A DNA stretch of 64,000 bases from Hymenobacter ginkgonis (GCF_009755225.1 NZ_WQKZ01000001.1:1054001-1118000); one strand, 5' to 3'. Positions 34,432 through 44,633 are shown, counted from the first letter of the stretch. The notes: a model not told the origin generated them from the sequence alone. Translations and numbers: made by a program.

Positions 34432-35163
34432 GCCGCAGTGCGCACCTACCCGCCGCGGCGGGGGTAGGGCTGCTAGGCACGACCGTAAAATGCTGCCATA
34501 AACTAAGCGTCTACTACTTAGACAATGAAGCGAAAGTGAGCCCAACATGAATAATTGTTAAACTTTTTTTGAGAAAAGTTTGCAATCTTCCCGATGCAGT
34601 CGTAAGATTGGGAAACGATATAGAAAGCTGCTCAGTATTATTTGCAGTTTTCACTTGTTTTTTTAAGTTGAGTAAGGATTGGCTTTGTAACGTTTACCGT
34701 TCTAACCCATCGTACTGAATCAGCCCATCTGGCTACCCTCTGGTTTTCACCAGCCTAGCCAATGACGGAGTCCCACCCCGGCTGCTTCCTCCGCTGCTTA
34801 CCGACCTGGTTCCCACCCAGCTGTCGGCCGCATCCCTCTCTTCACCCCTGGGCGACCTGGGCTGGCTGCTTCGCAAGCCAGGCTCCGCTCCGCCAGCCCG
34901 TTTTTAGCACTGCTGTTGGTCGCGCTTAGCTGTTAGCTAGGCGATGCTTCTAGAAGCATCAGTATGGCCCGTAGCTACATGTTTGCCACCTGCTTTTAGC
35001 AGGGCCGGGGCACCGCTATGCGCACTTGTCGTTGTTTTAATCCTAAAAAATAACGAAATAATTCGACTTGAGTCTTTGCTCAGGCTACCCTTTTCGGGGC
35101 TGCCAGGCACCGTACGGCCCTGCCCCAACTGCCATTACTCGTCCATCAACCCCGTTCACATAC
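34432..35163 (+). other. Long non-coding region upstream of susC
   Basis: About 730 bases without a credible gene. It is A/T-rich at 34540-34720 (likely promoter region) and then G/C-rich. An 18-bp perfect palindrome (GATGCTTC-TA-GAAGCATC core) lies at 34943-34960. The stretch GGGCTGG...CCAGCCC near 34858-34900 may fold. No TAnnTTTG box with good spacing was found. A long leader or small RNA is possible. Confidence 0.5.
34943..34960. promoter_or_regulatory. 18-bp perfect palindrome, possible operator
   Basis: GATGCTTCTAGAAGCATC reads the same on both strands. It lies about 200 bases before the susC start codon and could be a dimeric-regulator site; GATGCTTC also occurs in the GAACGTC repeat family, so it may instead be a repeat remnant. 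Confidence 0.4.
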
Positions 35164-38100
35164 ATGAAAAAACTACTATTGCTTCTAGTGGCATGGCTGG
35201 CTTTAGCGCAAGCCATGGCCCAAACGACAGTTAAAGGTAAAGTGTTGGATGATAGTAAAATGGGTATACCCGGCGTAACGGTGCTAGTAAAAGGCACCAC
35301 CCTGGGCACAGCCACCGGCGGCGATGGTTCCTTCAGCCTTGCCTGCCCCCCCGATAGCCGCTTGGTGTTCTCGTTTGTGGGCTATGCTACCCAGGAAGTG
35401 GCGGTAGGTGGCCGCTCTACCCTGAGCGTGACCCTGGCTACCGACGCCAAGCAGCTCGACGATGTGGTGGTAGTAGGCTACGGCACCCAAACTAAGGCCG
35501 AATTCACCGGTTCGGCGGCCCGGGTATCGGGCGATGTGGTGAAGGATTTGCCGGTGCAAAGCTTCGACCAGGGCCTGGCCGGCAAGGCCACCGGCGTAAG
35601 CATTGGCCAGCCCAACGGCGTGCTTAACAACGCGCCAGTTATCCGTATTCGGGGAGTTAACTCCATCTCCCTCAGCTCCTACCCCCTCATTGTGGTCGAT
35701 GGCATTCCGATTAATACGGGCAATTTGTCGGCTAATACCACGGTGGCCAACAACCCGCTGGGCGACATCAATCCGGCCGATATTGAGTCGATAGATGTGC
35801 TGAAAGACGCGGCTTCGACGGCCATCTACGGCTCGCGGGCGGCGGCCGGTGTTATCCTGATTACCACTAAAAATGGCAAAAATGGCAAGGCACGCGTGAC
35901 CTACGAGGGCTGGACGGGCATCACCAACGCCGTGCGCCTGCCCAAAATGCTGAATGCCGAGCAGTTTATGCTCATTAAGAACGAGGCCGTGCTGAACGCC
36001 AAAATTTCGTCGGGCAACGAGAATAACTCGACCGTGCCATCGGCTTCTTTTTTTCCGACTTACAACGCCGATGGCTCGCTGGTGGATACCAATTGGTACG
36101 ACCAGGTGTACCAAACCGGCGTGTCGCAAAACCACAGCCTGAGCGTGTCGGGCGGCTCCGAAACGACGAAATACTACCTCTCGGCCAACTACTCCGACCA
36201 GAAGGGCATTCTGAAAACCAACGAGTTCACCCGCAAAGGCGTGCGCTTCAACCTCAGCCACCAGCTCACGCCCTGGCTGAGTTTGTCAGCTAATGCCAAC
36301 TACAACAACAGCCTGAACGCCTCGCCCAATACGGGCTCGCTGGAGGGCAACGCGTTTGGCCTGGTAGGTTCGGCGCGGCTCGCCTGGCTGTCGGCTCCCA
36401 ACGTGTACGCCATCAACCCCGATGGCAGCTACAACCTAAGCACTGCCAACACGCTGGGCATGGGCAACAACACAGTGGCCAGCAACTTCTACAACCCGGT
36501 GCCCCTGCTGGATTTGAACAAGTACACCTCGGAGAACGACCGGATTATCACCACTTTTTCGGTGGGCGTCACGCCCTTTAAGGGCTTGGAATACCGGTTG
36601 AACTACGGCATCGACCGCCTTAAGATTGAGAACGCCAACTTCCAGAGCGCCGTGCACGGGCCGGGCTTTGGCAGCGGCAATGCCACTAATAGCAGCGTGC
36701 TGGCCGATAACTGGAACGTGACGAACACGCTGACGTACCAGCGCACGCTCGGCACTAAACACGCGCTGAGCCTGCTGGTGGGCTACGACGTGCAGAAGTT
36801 CAACAACTCGCTGTGGGGCGCTACCCGCTCGCAGGTGTCGGACTCATTTTTCGACACGTTTGAGGGCAGCTATTCCAACATTGTGCCCGTTACCAGCGCG
36901 CTCAGCGAGCGGGCGTTTGCCTCGGGGTTTGCGCGTTTTACGTATGATTTTGACAAGCGCTACTTCCTGACCGTGAACGTGCGGCGCGATGGCAATTCGG
37001 CACTGGGCACGGGCAAAAAGTACGGCACGTTTGGCGGCGTATCGGGCGGCTGGGCGCTGTCGCAGGAAAGCTTTTACAAGAACTCGGCGCTGGCCGACGT
37101 CGTCACCAACTTAAAGCTGCGCGCCAGCTGGGGCAAGGTGGGCAACGGCAACTTGCCCAACCCCTACGGTTCGCTATCGCTGTATAATTCAGCCTTGTAT
37201 GCCGGCGTGGCTACCTGGGTGTTTGCCCAGGGTGGCAACCCCGACCTGGGCTGGGAAACCAGCAAGCAAACCAACGTGGGCGCCGACATCGGCTTGTTTA
37301 ACGACCGCGTGCAGCTCGACCTGACCTATTACCGCAACAACGTAGACCAGCTGATTCTGAACGTGCCGCAGACGCCTTCTAAGGGGATTCCCAACAACGC
37401 GATTCTGCAAAATGTGGGCGCGATGTACAACCGCGGGTTTGAGGCGGGCATCACGGCCAACTTGGTTAACAGCGGCAAGTTCAGCTGGACATCCAACCTG
37501 AACTACACGACCAACAAAAACATGGTAACGGAGCTGTACGGCGCGGGCAGCGAGATAGTCGGCACCACTAGCACCAGCTCCGAAACCACCAATATTACCC
37601 GGGTAGGCTACTCGGTGGGCAGCCTCTACGGCGCCCGCACCAACGGCGTGAATCCGGCCAATGGCCAGCGCATTTTCATCAACGCCAAGGGCGAACAGGT
37701 GCAGTACAACCACGCCGTGCCGTCGGGCCAGAGCCGCTGGACGTACCTCGACGGCCGCACGGCCGCGGCCATTAGCGTGTCGGACTACCAGCTGCTGGGC
37801 AATGCCTTACCCACCTGGTACGGCGGCTTCAACAACACCCTGAAGTACGGCAATTTCGACCTGACGGTGAACTTCGTGTACTCGGGCGGCAACTACGTGA
37901 TGAACGGCAGCAAGGCTACCTGGCGCGACCAGCGCTTCTGGAACAACACGACCGAGGTGCTTGACCGTTGGACTACTCCCGGCCAGGTGACGGACATTCC
38001 GCGCGTGGTATATGGCGACCTGCTCTCCAACGGCTCGTCGTTCCCGATTTCGGCCAACGTCGAAAAGGCTGATTTTCTGCGCTTGCAGTCGGCGGGCATT

Positions 38101-38313
38101 GGCTACCGCCTGCCGCTGGGCATGTTTGGCAAGTCGGGTATCAGCTCGGTGCGCGTGTACTCGCAGGTGTTCAATGCCTTCCTCATCACGAAATACACCG
38201 GTACCGACCCCGACATTTCCTCGAACGGCAACACCAATACGACGCCGGGGGTCGATAAAAATTCCATTCCGCAAGGCCGCACCTTCACGCTGGGCGTGAA
38301 CGTGGGCTTTTAA
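35164..38313 (+). CDS. SusC/RagA-type TonB-linked outer-membrane receptor
   Basis: Outer-membrane importer for oligomers, energised by TonB. Signal peptide MKKLLLLLVAWLALAQAMAQ; carboxypeptidase-regulatory-like domain (about 21-95, VKGKVLDDSKMGIPGVTVLV); the SusC signature DDVVVVGYGTQ; plug domain with IRIRGVNSIS, IVVDGIPIN and the DAASTAIYGSRAAAGVILIT motif; then a 22-stranded barrel to the end (FTLGVNVGF). It has 1049 residues, typical of the family. The ATG at 35164 was chosen because it starts the signal peptide. The paired SusD gene follows after 99 bases. The downstream metalloprotease, amidohydrolase and permease genes suggest a peptide substrate. Confidence 0.95.
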   Translation: MKKLLLLLVAWLALAQAMAQTTVKGKVLDDSKMGIPGVTVLVKGTTLGTATGGDGSFSLACPPDSRLVFSFVGYATQEVAVGGRSTLSVTLATDAKQLDDVVVVGYGTQTKAEFTGSAARVSGDVVKDLPVQSFDQGLAGKATGVSIGQPNGVLNNAPVIRIRGVNSISLSSYPLIVVDGIPINTGNLSANTTVANNPLGDINPADIESIDVLKDAASTAIYGSRAAAGVILITTKNGKNGKARVTYEGWTGITNAVRLPKMLNAEQFMLIKNEAVLNAKISSGNENNSTVPSASFFPTYNADGSLVDTNWYDQVYQTGVSQNHSLSVSGGSETTKYYLSANYSDQKGILKTNEFTRKGVRFNLSHQLTPWLSLSANANYNNSLNASPNTGSLEGNAFGLVGSARLAWLSAPNVYAINPDGSYNLSTANTLGMGNNTVASNFYNPVPLLDLNKYTSENDRIITTFSVGVTPFKGLEYRLNYGIDRLKIENANFQSAVHGPGFGSGNATNSSVLADNWNVTNTLTYQRTLGTKHALSLLVGYDVQKFNNSLWGATRSQVSDSFFDTFEGSYSNIVPVTSALSERAFASGFARFTYDFDKRYFLTVNVRRDGNSALGTGKKYGTFGGVSGGWALSQESFYKNSALADVVTNLKLRASWGKVGNGNLPNPYGSLSLYNSALYAGVATWVFAQGGNPDLGWETSKQTNVGADIGLFNDRVQLDLTYYRNNVDQLILNVPQTPSKGIPNNAILQNVGAMYNRGFEAGITANLVNSGKFSWTSNLNYTTNKNMVTELYGAGSEIVGTTSTSSETTNITRVGYSVGSLYGARTNGVNPANGQRIFINAKGEQVQYNHAVPSGQSRWTYLDGRTAAAISVSDYQLLGNALPTWYGGFNNTLKYGNFDLTVNFVYSGGNYVMNGSKATWRDQRFWNNTTEVLDRWTTPGQVTDIPRVVYGDLLSNGSSFPISANVEKADFLRLQSAGIGYRLPLGMFGKSGISSVRVYSQVFNAFLITKYTGTDPDISSNGNTNTTPGVDKNSIPQGRTFTLGVNVGF

Positions 38314-38412
38314 GGCGGCGGGCGGCTTCCGCAAGGGGAGGAGCCCGGCGTCTTCGTGAGGCAGTACCACTGCACCATAGTAAATAGGTCTTCATTAACC
38401 GCTACACTATAC

Positions 38413-39861
38413 ATGCGCACACGTTTATTTTCCAACCGTTTGCTCTTTGCGGCTAGCTTGGGCTTAGCCCTAAGCCTGGCCACCACGGCTTGCAAAGAGA
38501 AAGAACTACTCAACCCTGTTCCGAAAACGTCGCTGCAAGGCAGCCTGCTGTTCAACACGCCCGACCGCGTGCTGGGCCAAGTGAACGGCATGTACGCCGG
38601 CCTCAAAAACGGCAGTTTCTACGGCGGGCGCTACCCCATGCTGAGCGACATTCGGGGCGAAGAATTCATCAACCGCCTCCAAAACGTGTTTACCGGCTAC
38701 GACGCCTGGAACCACACCATCAACTCGGGGTCCAACGACGCGCTCACCACTTGGAGCACCGCCTACGCGGCCATCAACTCGGCTAACCTCGTGATTGATG
38801 GCCTGGCCGCCAACCCCAACGTAGTGCCGGCGGCCACGGCCGCGCAGTACACGGGCGAGGCCAAATTTGTGCGGGCCCTGAGCTACTTCGCGCTCATCAC
38901 CTTCTATGGCCAGCCGTACGTGAAAGACGCGGGCGCCTCGTCGGGCGTGCCGCTGCGCCTGACGGGCGAAACCACGACCGCCAACAACGACCTGGCGCGC
39001 AGCACCGTGGCTGCGGTCTACACCCAGATTTTAAAGGACCTGAACGAGGCGGAAACAGCCCTACCCCTCACGTATTCGACGGCCCTGCTGAATACCACCC
39101 GCGCCCACCGCAACACGGCTATCGCGCTCAAAACCAGGGTGTACTTGAACATGGGCCGCTACGCCGACGTGGTGACCGAGGCCCAGAAAATAGTGTCGGC
39201 CACCGCGCCCTACCGCGCCACCACGGGGGTAGCGCACCAACTGCAAGCCAACGTCAACACCGTATTCAGCACCGATTACGCCACCACCGAATCCATCTTG
39301 TCGATGCCCATGACGACGCTCGACAACGTGAGTGGCCAGAACTCGCTGGGCTACGAGTACAACATCAACCAGGAGTATAACCTGAACCCGACCGGTATTC
39401 TGGGCAACGCCGCCTGGCGCACCACCGACGCGCGCCGTACCATGCTGCGCACCTCGGGCACTACCGTTTACCTAGCCAAGTACCGCACGGCCAACCCGTA
39501 CCTCGACTACGTGCCGGTCGTCCGCTACGCCGAGGTGCTGCTGAACTACGCCGAGGCGCTTACCCGCCAAGCTACCCCCGACCTGACCACGGCCGCCGCC
39601 ATCCTCACCGCCGTGCACCAGCGTTCGGACGCGACCTACACGCTGCCGGCCGCGTCGGTGGCCACGGCCTCGGCGCTCACGAGCGCCATCTGGGTCGAGC
39701 GCCGCATCGAGCTGCTCGGCGAGGGCTTCCGCTCGAACGACCTGCTGCGCAACCTGCTCACGATTCCGGCCAAGGGCACGGCGCCATCCATCACGCCGAG
39801 CCAGCCCGAGTATATTTTCCCGATTCCGAACGCTGAGATTTCAAGCAATAAGCTGCTGTAA
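38413..39861 (+). CDS. SusD/RagB-type surface lipoprotein
   Basis: Cell-surface binding lipoprotein that forms the lid of the SusC channel. Lipobox LATTAC (about Cys22) followed by KEKELLNPVPKTSL; the SusD pattern is clear (YAAINSANLVIDGL; GEAKFVRALSYFALITFYGQ; YAEVLLNYAEALTRQ; and the RRIELLGEGFRSNDLLRN end signature). It has 482 residues, normal length. The ATG at 38413 starts the signal peptide; an in-frame ATG at 38356 has no signal-like sequence. It forms a pair with susC and is followed by a repeat element of the GAACGTC family. Confidence 0.95.
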   Translation: MRTRLFSNRLLFAASLGLALSLATTACKEKELLNPVPKTSLQGSLLFNTPDRVLGQVNGMYAGLKNGSFYGGRYPMLSDIRGEEFINRLQNVFTGYDAWNHTINSGSNDALTTWSTAYAAINSANLVIDGLAANPNVVPAATAAQYTGEAKFVRALSYFALITFYGQPYVKDAGASSGVPLRLTGETTTANNDLARSTVAAVYTQILKDLNEAETALPLTYSTALLNTTRAHRNTAIALKTRVYLNMGRYADVVTEAQKIVSATAPYRATTGVAHQLQANVNTVFSTDYATTESILSMPMTTLDNVSGQNSLGYEYNINQEYNLNPTGILGNAAWRTTDARRTMLRTSGTTVYLAKYRTANPYLDYVPVVRYAEVLLNYAEALTRQATPDLTTAAAILTAVHQRSDATYTLPAASVATASALTSAIWVERRIELLGEGFRSNDLLRNLLTIPAKGTAPSITPSQPEYIFPIPNAEISSNKLL

Positions 39862-39924
39862 CCGGTGGCCAGGGCTGGTGGCTAATGGGTAGGAGCTATG
39901 CAGTAGGCTACCCAAAGTAAACAA

Positions 39925-40038
39925 GTAAAAGTGCGTCATGCAGCGCGCAGCGAAGCATCTCGCTCGCCTCGTCGAACGATTGGGTTAGTGCTGCACCCGA
40001 GATGCTTCGACAAGCTCAGCATGATGTTCAATTTTTAC
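39925..40038. repeat. Palindromic repeat, GAACGTC family (copy 3, imperfect)
   Basis: Inner arms CGAAGCATCTCG (39951-39962) and CGAGATGCTTCG (39998-40009) are exact; outer parts match loosely, from GTAAAA on the left to TTTTTAC on the right. The right half carries TCGACAAGCTCAGCATGATG, close to the family consensus. It lies between susD and the metalloprotease gene, so it may divide expression of the locus. Confidence 0.75.
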
Positions 40039-40103
40039 CCCCTACTTATTTGCACTCTTACTTAGTAGTAGTATTACCCGAATAAATTTCCTTTCTCCTC
40101 TGA

Positions 40104-42647
40104 ATGAAGCCTACCCCCCTTTTGCTGGCTAGCCTGCTAGCCGCCAGCCACCTAGCCACTGCCCAAACTGGGGCACCTGGTGGCGCTACCCCCCCCGCTC
40201 GCGCTGAGGCCCGCCCGGTGGCCAGCCTCGGCGCCATTACGCAGGGCTTGAAGAAATTTGACGGCTATTTTCCGTTTTACTACGACGAGAAGACCGGCAA
40301 AGTCTACCTCGAAATCGAGAAGTTCGACCAGGAATTTCTCTACTTCTCCTCGCTTACGGATGGGGTAGGGCTGGGCGGCCCCGAGCGCGGCGCGGCTTCG
40401 TCGAACATTGCCAAGTTTGTGAAAATCGGGCCCAAGGTGATGCTGCTGGAGCCCAACTACAGCTACCGCGCCACCGCCAAAAGCCCGGATGAGCAGCGCG
40501 CCGTGGAGAGCGCCTTTGCCAAATCCATCATTTGGGGCTTTTCGCCGGTGGCCGTGGAGGGCAACAAAACGCTAATTGACCTCACGCCCTTTTTGGTGCG
40601 CGACAGCCAGAAGCTGACCGACCAGCTCGGCCGCCGCAGCTTTGCCGGCCTGCGCGGCGCGGCAGCAGGCCCGGCGCCTACCCCGTACCGCTTCGATGAG
40701 ACGCGCTCGGCGGTGTACCCCGACAATACCAAGAACTTCCCCAAAAACACCGAGTTTGAGGCCATCGTTACCTTCGTGGGCGGGGCCAGTGGGGGAGGGC
40801 GCGACTTCGGGATGGGCGGCGCCGGCATTGCGCCCGACCCTAATTCTGTGACGGTGCGCATGCACCAGTCGTTCGTGGAGCTGCCCGACGACAAGTACCA
40901 GCCCCGCGAGTTTGACCCGCGTTCGGGCTTCAACCAGTTTACTTTTCAGGACTTTTCGGCGCCCATGAGCGAGCCGCAGGTGAAGCGCTACACCCGCCGC
41001 CACCGCCTCGAAAAGAAGAACCCCGGCGCTAAGCTTAGCGACCCGGTCAAGCCCATTGTGTACTACGTGGACCGCGGCGCGCCGCCCGACATCAAGCGCG
41101 CGCTTATTGAGGGCGGCGGCTGGTGGAACCAGGCGTTTGAAGCCGCTGGCTACCGCAATGCATTTGTTGTGAAGGAGTTGCCGGAAGGCGCTGACCCCAT
41201 GGACATTCGCTACAACGTGGTGAACTGGGTGGATAGGGCCGGCAACCCGCGGGCGTTTTCCTACGGCTCGTCGTACATCGATCCGCGTACCGGCGAGATT
41301 ATCAAGGGGGTAGTAACCCTGGGCTCGGACCGCCACCGCCAAGACTACCTCATTGCTGAAGGCCTGTTGCAACCTTACAAAGACGGCCAAAAAGTGCCCA
41401 AGCAAATGGAGGAGCTGGCGCTGGCCCGCATCCGGCAGCTGTCGGCCCACGAAATTGGCCACACGCTGGGGCTGTACCACAACTTTACCTCCAGCACCCA
41501 CGGCCGCGGCTCGGTGATGGACTACCCCTTCCCGCGCTTTTCGCTGAAGGCCGATGGCACCATCGACGTGTCGCAGGCCTACGCCACCGGCATTGGCAGC
41601 TGGGACAAGCGCGCCATTTTGTGGGGCTACCAGGACTTCCCGAAAGGCACCGACGAGACCAAGGGCTTGAACGCCATCATGCAGGAAACGCTGAAGGAAG
41701 GCCACATTTTCATTCCCGACATTGGCGGCTACGTGCATCCCATTGCAAATCAGTGGGATGATGGCGACAACGCCGTGGCGCAGCTCGACAAATTAATGAC
41801 GGTGCGGCGGCACGTGCTCGACACGTTTTCGAGCAACGCCATTCCGGCCGGCGCGCCCATGGCCACCCTAGAGGAAGTGCTGGTGCCCATTTACCTGCTG
41901 CACCGCTACCAGGTAGAGGCAGCGGCTAAGTCGCTGGGTGGCCTGTACTTCACGCACGCCGTGAAGGGCGACGGCCAAACCATTACCAAGATGGTGGAGC
42001 CCGCCGAGCAGTGGCGCGCCTTCGACGCCCTAATGGCCACCGTGACGCCCACCGCCCTAGCGCTGCCCGAAAAGCTGATTGAGCAGATTCCGCCGCGGCC
42101 CTCGGGCTACCCCAGCAGCCTCGAAACCTTCTCGGGCCACACCGGCCCCACCTTCGACCCCATTGCCGCGGCGGAGGCCGCCGCCGCGCCCACCATCACG
42201 TCGGTGCTGGACCCGGCCCGCGCCGCCCGCCTCGTCGAGTACCACGCCCGCGATGCCCAGCAGCCGGGTTTCCTGCCCGTGGTGGACAAGATGCTGACCC
42301 AAACTTGGAAGAAGCCGCTGGCCGCCGGCTACCCCGGCGAGATTCAAGTAGTCGTGAACAACCTCACGCTGAAATCGCTGCTCCAACTCGCCGCCAGCCC
42401 CGACATTGCCGAGAGCGTGCGCGGCGAAAGTCTGCTCGAAGTGGCTGGCCTGAAACAGTGGATGACTACCCGCCTGGCCAGCGCTGAGCCCCGCCAAAAA
42501 GCGAACCTCCTCTTCGGTCTCGCCCAGATTGGCAAGTTCGAGGAAGACCCCAACAAATTCACTCCCACTCCGGCGCTGGACCTGCCGCCCGGCGCGCCCA
42601 TCGGCATGCCGGGGATGGACTTTCTGGGCGACGACGTGGCGTATTAG
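40104..42647 (+). CDS. Secreted zinc-dependent metalloprotease (DUF5117/DUF5118 type)
   Basis: An 847-residue exported protease. Signal peptide LLASLLAASHLATAQ; N-terminal DUF5118/5117-like region (LKKFDGYFPFYYDEKTGKVY; EFLYFSSLTDGVG); and an extended zinc motif HEIGHTLGLYH with H449, E450, H453 and H459, as in metzincin-type enzymes. This family is common in Bacteroidota and is usually annotated as zinc-dependent metalloprotease. It follows the SusCD pair and probably prepares or trims peptides. The C terminus has no T9SS tail, so periplasmic or outer-membrane-associated action is likely. Confidence 0.9.
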   Translation: MKPTPLLLASLLAASHLATAQTGAPGGATPPARAEARPVASLGAITQGLKKFDGYFPFYYDEKTGKVYLEIEKFDQEFLYFSSLTDGVGLGGPERGAASSNIAKFVKIGPKVMLLEPNYSYRATAKSPDEQRAVESAFAKSIIWGFSPVAVEGNKTLIDLTPFLVRDSQKLTDQLGRRSFAGLRGAAAGPAPTPYRFDETRSAVYPDNTKNFPKNTEFEAIVTFVGGASGGGRDFGMGGAGIAPDPNSVTVRMHQSFVELPDDKYQPREFDPRSGFNQFTFQDFSAPMSEPQVKRYTRRHRLEKKNPGAKLSDPVKPIVYYVDRGAPPDIKRALIEGGGWWNQAFEAAGYRNAFVVKELPEGADPMDIRYNVVNWVDRAGNPRAFSYGSSYIDPRTGEIIKGVVTLGSDRHRQDYLIAEGLLQPYKDGQKVPKQMEELALARIRQLSAHEIGHTLGLYHNFTSSTHGRGSVMDYPFPRFSLKADGTIDVSQAYATGIGSWDKRAILWGYQDFPKGTDETKGLNAIMQETLKEGHIFIPDIGGYVHPIANQWDDGDNAVAQLDKLMTVRRHVLDTFSSNAIPAGAPMATLEEVLVPIYLLHRYQVEAAAKSLGGLYFTHAVKGDGQTITKMVEPAEQWRAFDALMATVTPTALALPEKLIEQIPPRPSGYPSSLETFSGHTGPTFDPIAAAEAAAAPTITSVLDPARAARLVEYHARDAQQPGFLPVVDKMLTQTWKKPLAAGYPGEIQVVVNNLTLKSLLQLAASPDIAESVRGESLLEVAGLKQWMTTRLASAEPRQKANLLFGLAQIGKFEEDPNKFTPTPALDLPPGAPIGMPGMDFLGDDVAY

Positions 42648-42664
42648 TACGCTTTTTCCGAATC

Positions 42665-42770
42665 AAAAAAGAACGTCCTGCTGACGGCAGGAAGCATCTT
42701 GGCTGCTTTCTCTGCGCTATTCAACGGAACAGTAGGGCTGCTTCCTGTCGTCAGCAGGACGTTCTTTTTT
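42665..42770. repeat. Palindromic repeat, GAACGTC family (copy 4)
   Basis: 32-nt arms (42665-42696 and 42739-42770) match with one G-T pair: AAAAAAGAACGTCCTGCTGA then CGGCAGGAAGCA on the left. A 42-nt spacer may fold further. It starts 18 bases after the metalloprotease stop and ends with a T run, so it can also terminate transcription. Confidence 0.9.
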
Positions 42771-42844
42771 AGCTGAGTAGTACACCCGTCGGAGCCTTTT
42801 ATATCAGTCCATTACGCCCTCATTTTTCACTCTTCCCTTACCGT

Positions 42845-44524
42845 ATGAAAAAGACTTTTACCGCTCCTCGTAAGCGCCGCGCACCGTGGCTATTCGCCGC
42901 CGCCCTGCTTGCCAGCCTGGCCCTACCCCCCCGGTTGGCGCAGGCCCAGACGGCTATGGCGCCGGCTAAGCTCGACGCGCTCAAAAAGGAGCTCATCACG
43001 GAAATCGACAAGCAGCAGAAAACCACCCAGCAGATGGTGGACATGGTGTTCAGCTTCGGCGAGCTGGGGTTTCAGGAAACGGAAACTTCGCGCTACCTTA
43101 CCGGGATACTGCAAAAAAATGGCTTTAAGGTGCAGCAGGGTATTGCGGGCGTACCCACCGCCTGGATGGCTACCTGGGGCTCGGGCAAGCCGGTAATTGC
43201 GGTGGGCAGCGACATTGACTGTATTCCGAAGGCCTCGCAAAAACCTGGCGTGGCCTACCACGACCCCATCATCGAGGGGGCGCCGGGCCACGGCGAGGGC
43301 CACAACTCGGGCGTGCCGCTGAATATCACGGCAGTGCTAGCGCTCAAGAAGATAATGGAGCGGGAAAAGATTCCGGGTACCCTGATGCTGTGGCCGGGGG
43401 TAGCCGAGGAGCAGCTCGGCACCAAAGCCTACTTCGTGCGCGATGGGTATTTTAAGAACGTGGACGCCTGCATTTTTACCCACGTGGGCGACAACCTGGG
43501 CGTGTCGTACGGCGATGCGGGGGGCAATGGCATGATATCGGTAAAGTTTAACTTTGATGGGCAAGCGGCGCACTCGGCCGGGGCGCCCTGGCGTGGCCGC
43601 AGCGCCTTGGATGCCGTGGAGCTGATGGACATCGGCTGGAACTTCCACCGCGAGCATATGGAGGTGACGCAGCGCTCGCACTACGTCATTCCCGATGGCG
43701 GCGACCAGCCCAACGTGGTGCCGTCTAAGGCGTCGGTATGGTATTACTTCCGCGAGCGTACTTATCCCAAAATCATGGAGATGTATGCCGACGCCCAAAA
43801 GATGGCCGAGGGTGCGACGCTCATGACCAAGACCACCGTGACGCACGAGGTGCTGGGAAGCGCCTGGCCGGGCCACATGAACAAGGCCATTGCCGAGGAC
43901 ATGTACCAGAATATCAAAATGGTAGGTTTGCCCCAGTGGACGGCCGACGACCAAGTGCTGGCTCGTGCCGCCCAGGTCGAGATGAAGGCGCCCAAAACCG
44001 ACCGCCGCAACCGGCCCATCGACGGGCTGGCTATCAAACTCGATTCGCTCACCGCGCCGGAGGCCTTCTCCATCGGCGGTGGCTCCGACGACATTGCCGA
44101 TATCTCTTGGAACGTGCCCACGGTGGTGCTGCGCTACCCGGCCAACATTCCGGGCCTACCCGGCCACCACTGGTCGAATGCCATTGCCATGGCCACGCCC
44201 ATTGCCCACAAGGGCGTGACGGCCGGCGCCAAAGCCGAGGCCATGACGCTGCTCGATATGCTGGTGAAGCCCGAAGTCATCAAAGACGCCTGGACGTACT
44301 TCAACGAGGTGCAAACCAAGGATACCAAGTACACGCCGCTGGTGTCGGCCACCGACAAGCCCGCCATTACACTTAACCAGGGAATTATGGCGCAGTACCG
44401 GCCCGAGATGAAGAAATACTACTACAACCCCGCCAAGTATAAGAGCTACCTGGAGCAGCTCGGCATTGCCTACCCCACCGTGCGGCCGGCCGCTGCGCCC
44501 GCCAAGGCCAGCGGCACCGACTGA
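42845..44524 (+). CDS. M20 family amidohydrolase (aminobenzoyl-glutamate/aminoacylase type), exported
   Basis: Zinc hydrolase of 559 residues that likely removes amide-linked groups from amino acids or dipeptides. A basic n-region and hydrophobic stretch (APWLFAAALLASLALPPRLAQA) form a signal peptide. M20 features: VGSDIDCIPKASQKPG, GEGHNSGV with metal ligand His, GVAEEQLGTKAYFV with the Glu pair, and the lid-domain motif FDGQAAHSAGAPWRGRSALD typical of the AbgB-like subgroup. It stands next to the SusCD-metalloprotease genes on the same strand, which supports a role in peptide breakdown. A 34-bp-stem inverted repeat follows. Confidence 0.92.
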   Translation: MKKTFTAPRKRRAPWLFAAALLASLALPPRLAQAQTAMAPAKLDALKKELITEIDKQQKTTQQMVDMVFSFGELGFQETETSRYLTGILQKNGFKVQQGIAGVPTAWMATWGSGKPVIAVGSDIDCIPKASQKPGVAYHDPIIEGAPGHGEGHNSGVPLNITAVLALKKIMEREKIPGTLMLWPGVAEEQLGTKAYFVRDGYFKNVDACIFTHVGDNLGVSYGDAGGNGMISVKFNFDGQAAHSAGAPWRGRSALDAVELMDIGWNFHREHMEVTQRSHYVIPDGGDQPNVVPSKASVWYYFRERTYPKIMEMYADAQKMAEGATLMTKTTVTHEVLGSAWPGHMNKAIAEDMYQNIKMVGLPQWTADDQVLARAAQVEMKAPKTDRRNRPIDGLAIKLDSLTAPEAFSIGGGSDDIADISWNVPTVVLRYPANIPGLPGHHWSNAIAMATPIAHKGVTAGAKAEAMTLLDMLVKPEVIKDAWTYFNEVQTKDTKYTPLVSATDKPAITLNQGIMAQYRPEMKKYYYNPAKYKSYLEQLGIAYPTVRPAAAPAKASGTD

Positions 44525-44560
44525 GGCAAGCTACCCTTTTAATAAAATATATTGAGTTAA

Positions 44561-44633
44561 AAGTGAGGCGTTTTAAAGTAAAAACCCTGACCTCAGCACG
44601 AGGTCAGGGTTTTTACTTTAAAACGCCTCACTT
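44561..44633. repeat. 34-bp perfect inverted repeat (hairpin, 5-nt loop)
   Basis: Arms 44561-44594 and 44600-44633 pair exactly, loop AGCAC; the stem holds TTTTAAAGTAAAAACCC. It lies 36 bases after the amidohydrolase stop codon. The sequence after the stem has no T tract, so it is not a standard intrinsic terminator. Confidence 0.9.

Noticed and set aside
34655..34687. TTG...TGGCTTTG as a susC promoter
   Set aside because: The -7 box has a mismatch in its conserved TA, the spacing of 22 bases is at the long end of the range, and the site is almost 480 bases from the start codon.
35284..36261. Minus-strand open frame of 325 codons within susC
   Set aside because: Shadow of the conserved SusC reading frame; no domain or start context.
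40572..41738. Long open frame of 388 codons on the minus strand
   Set aside because: It is fully antisense to the zinc metalloprotease gene, with composition expected of a GC-rich shadow frame and no recognisable domain.
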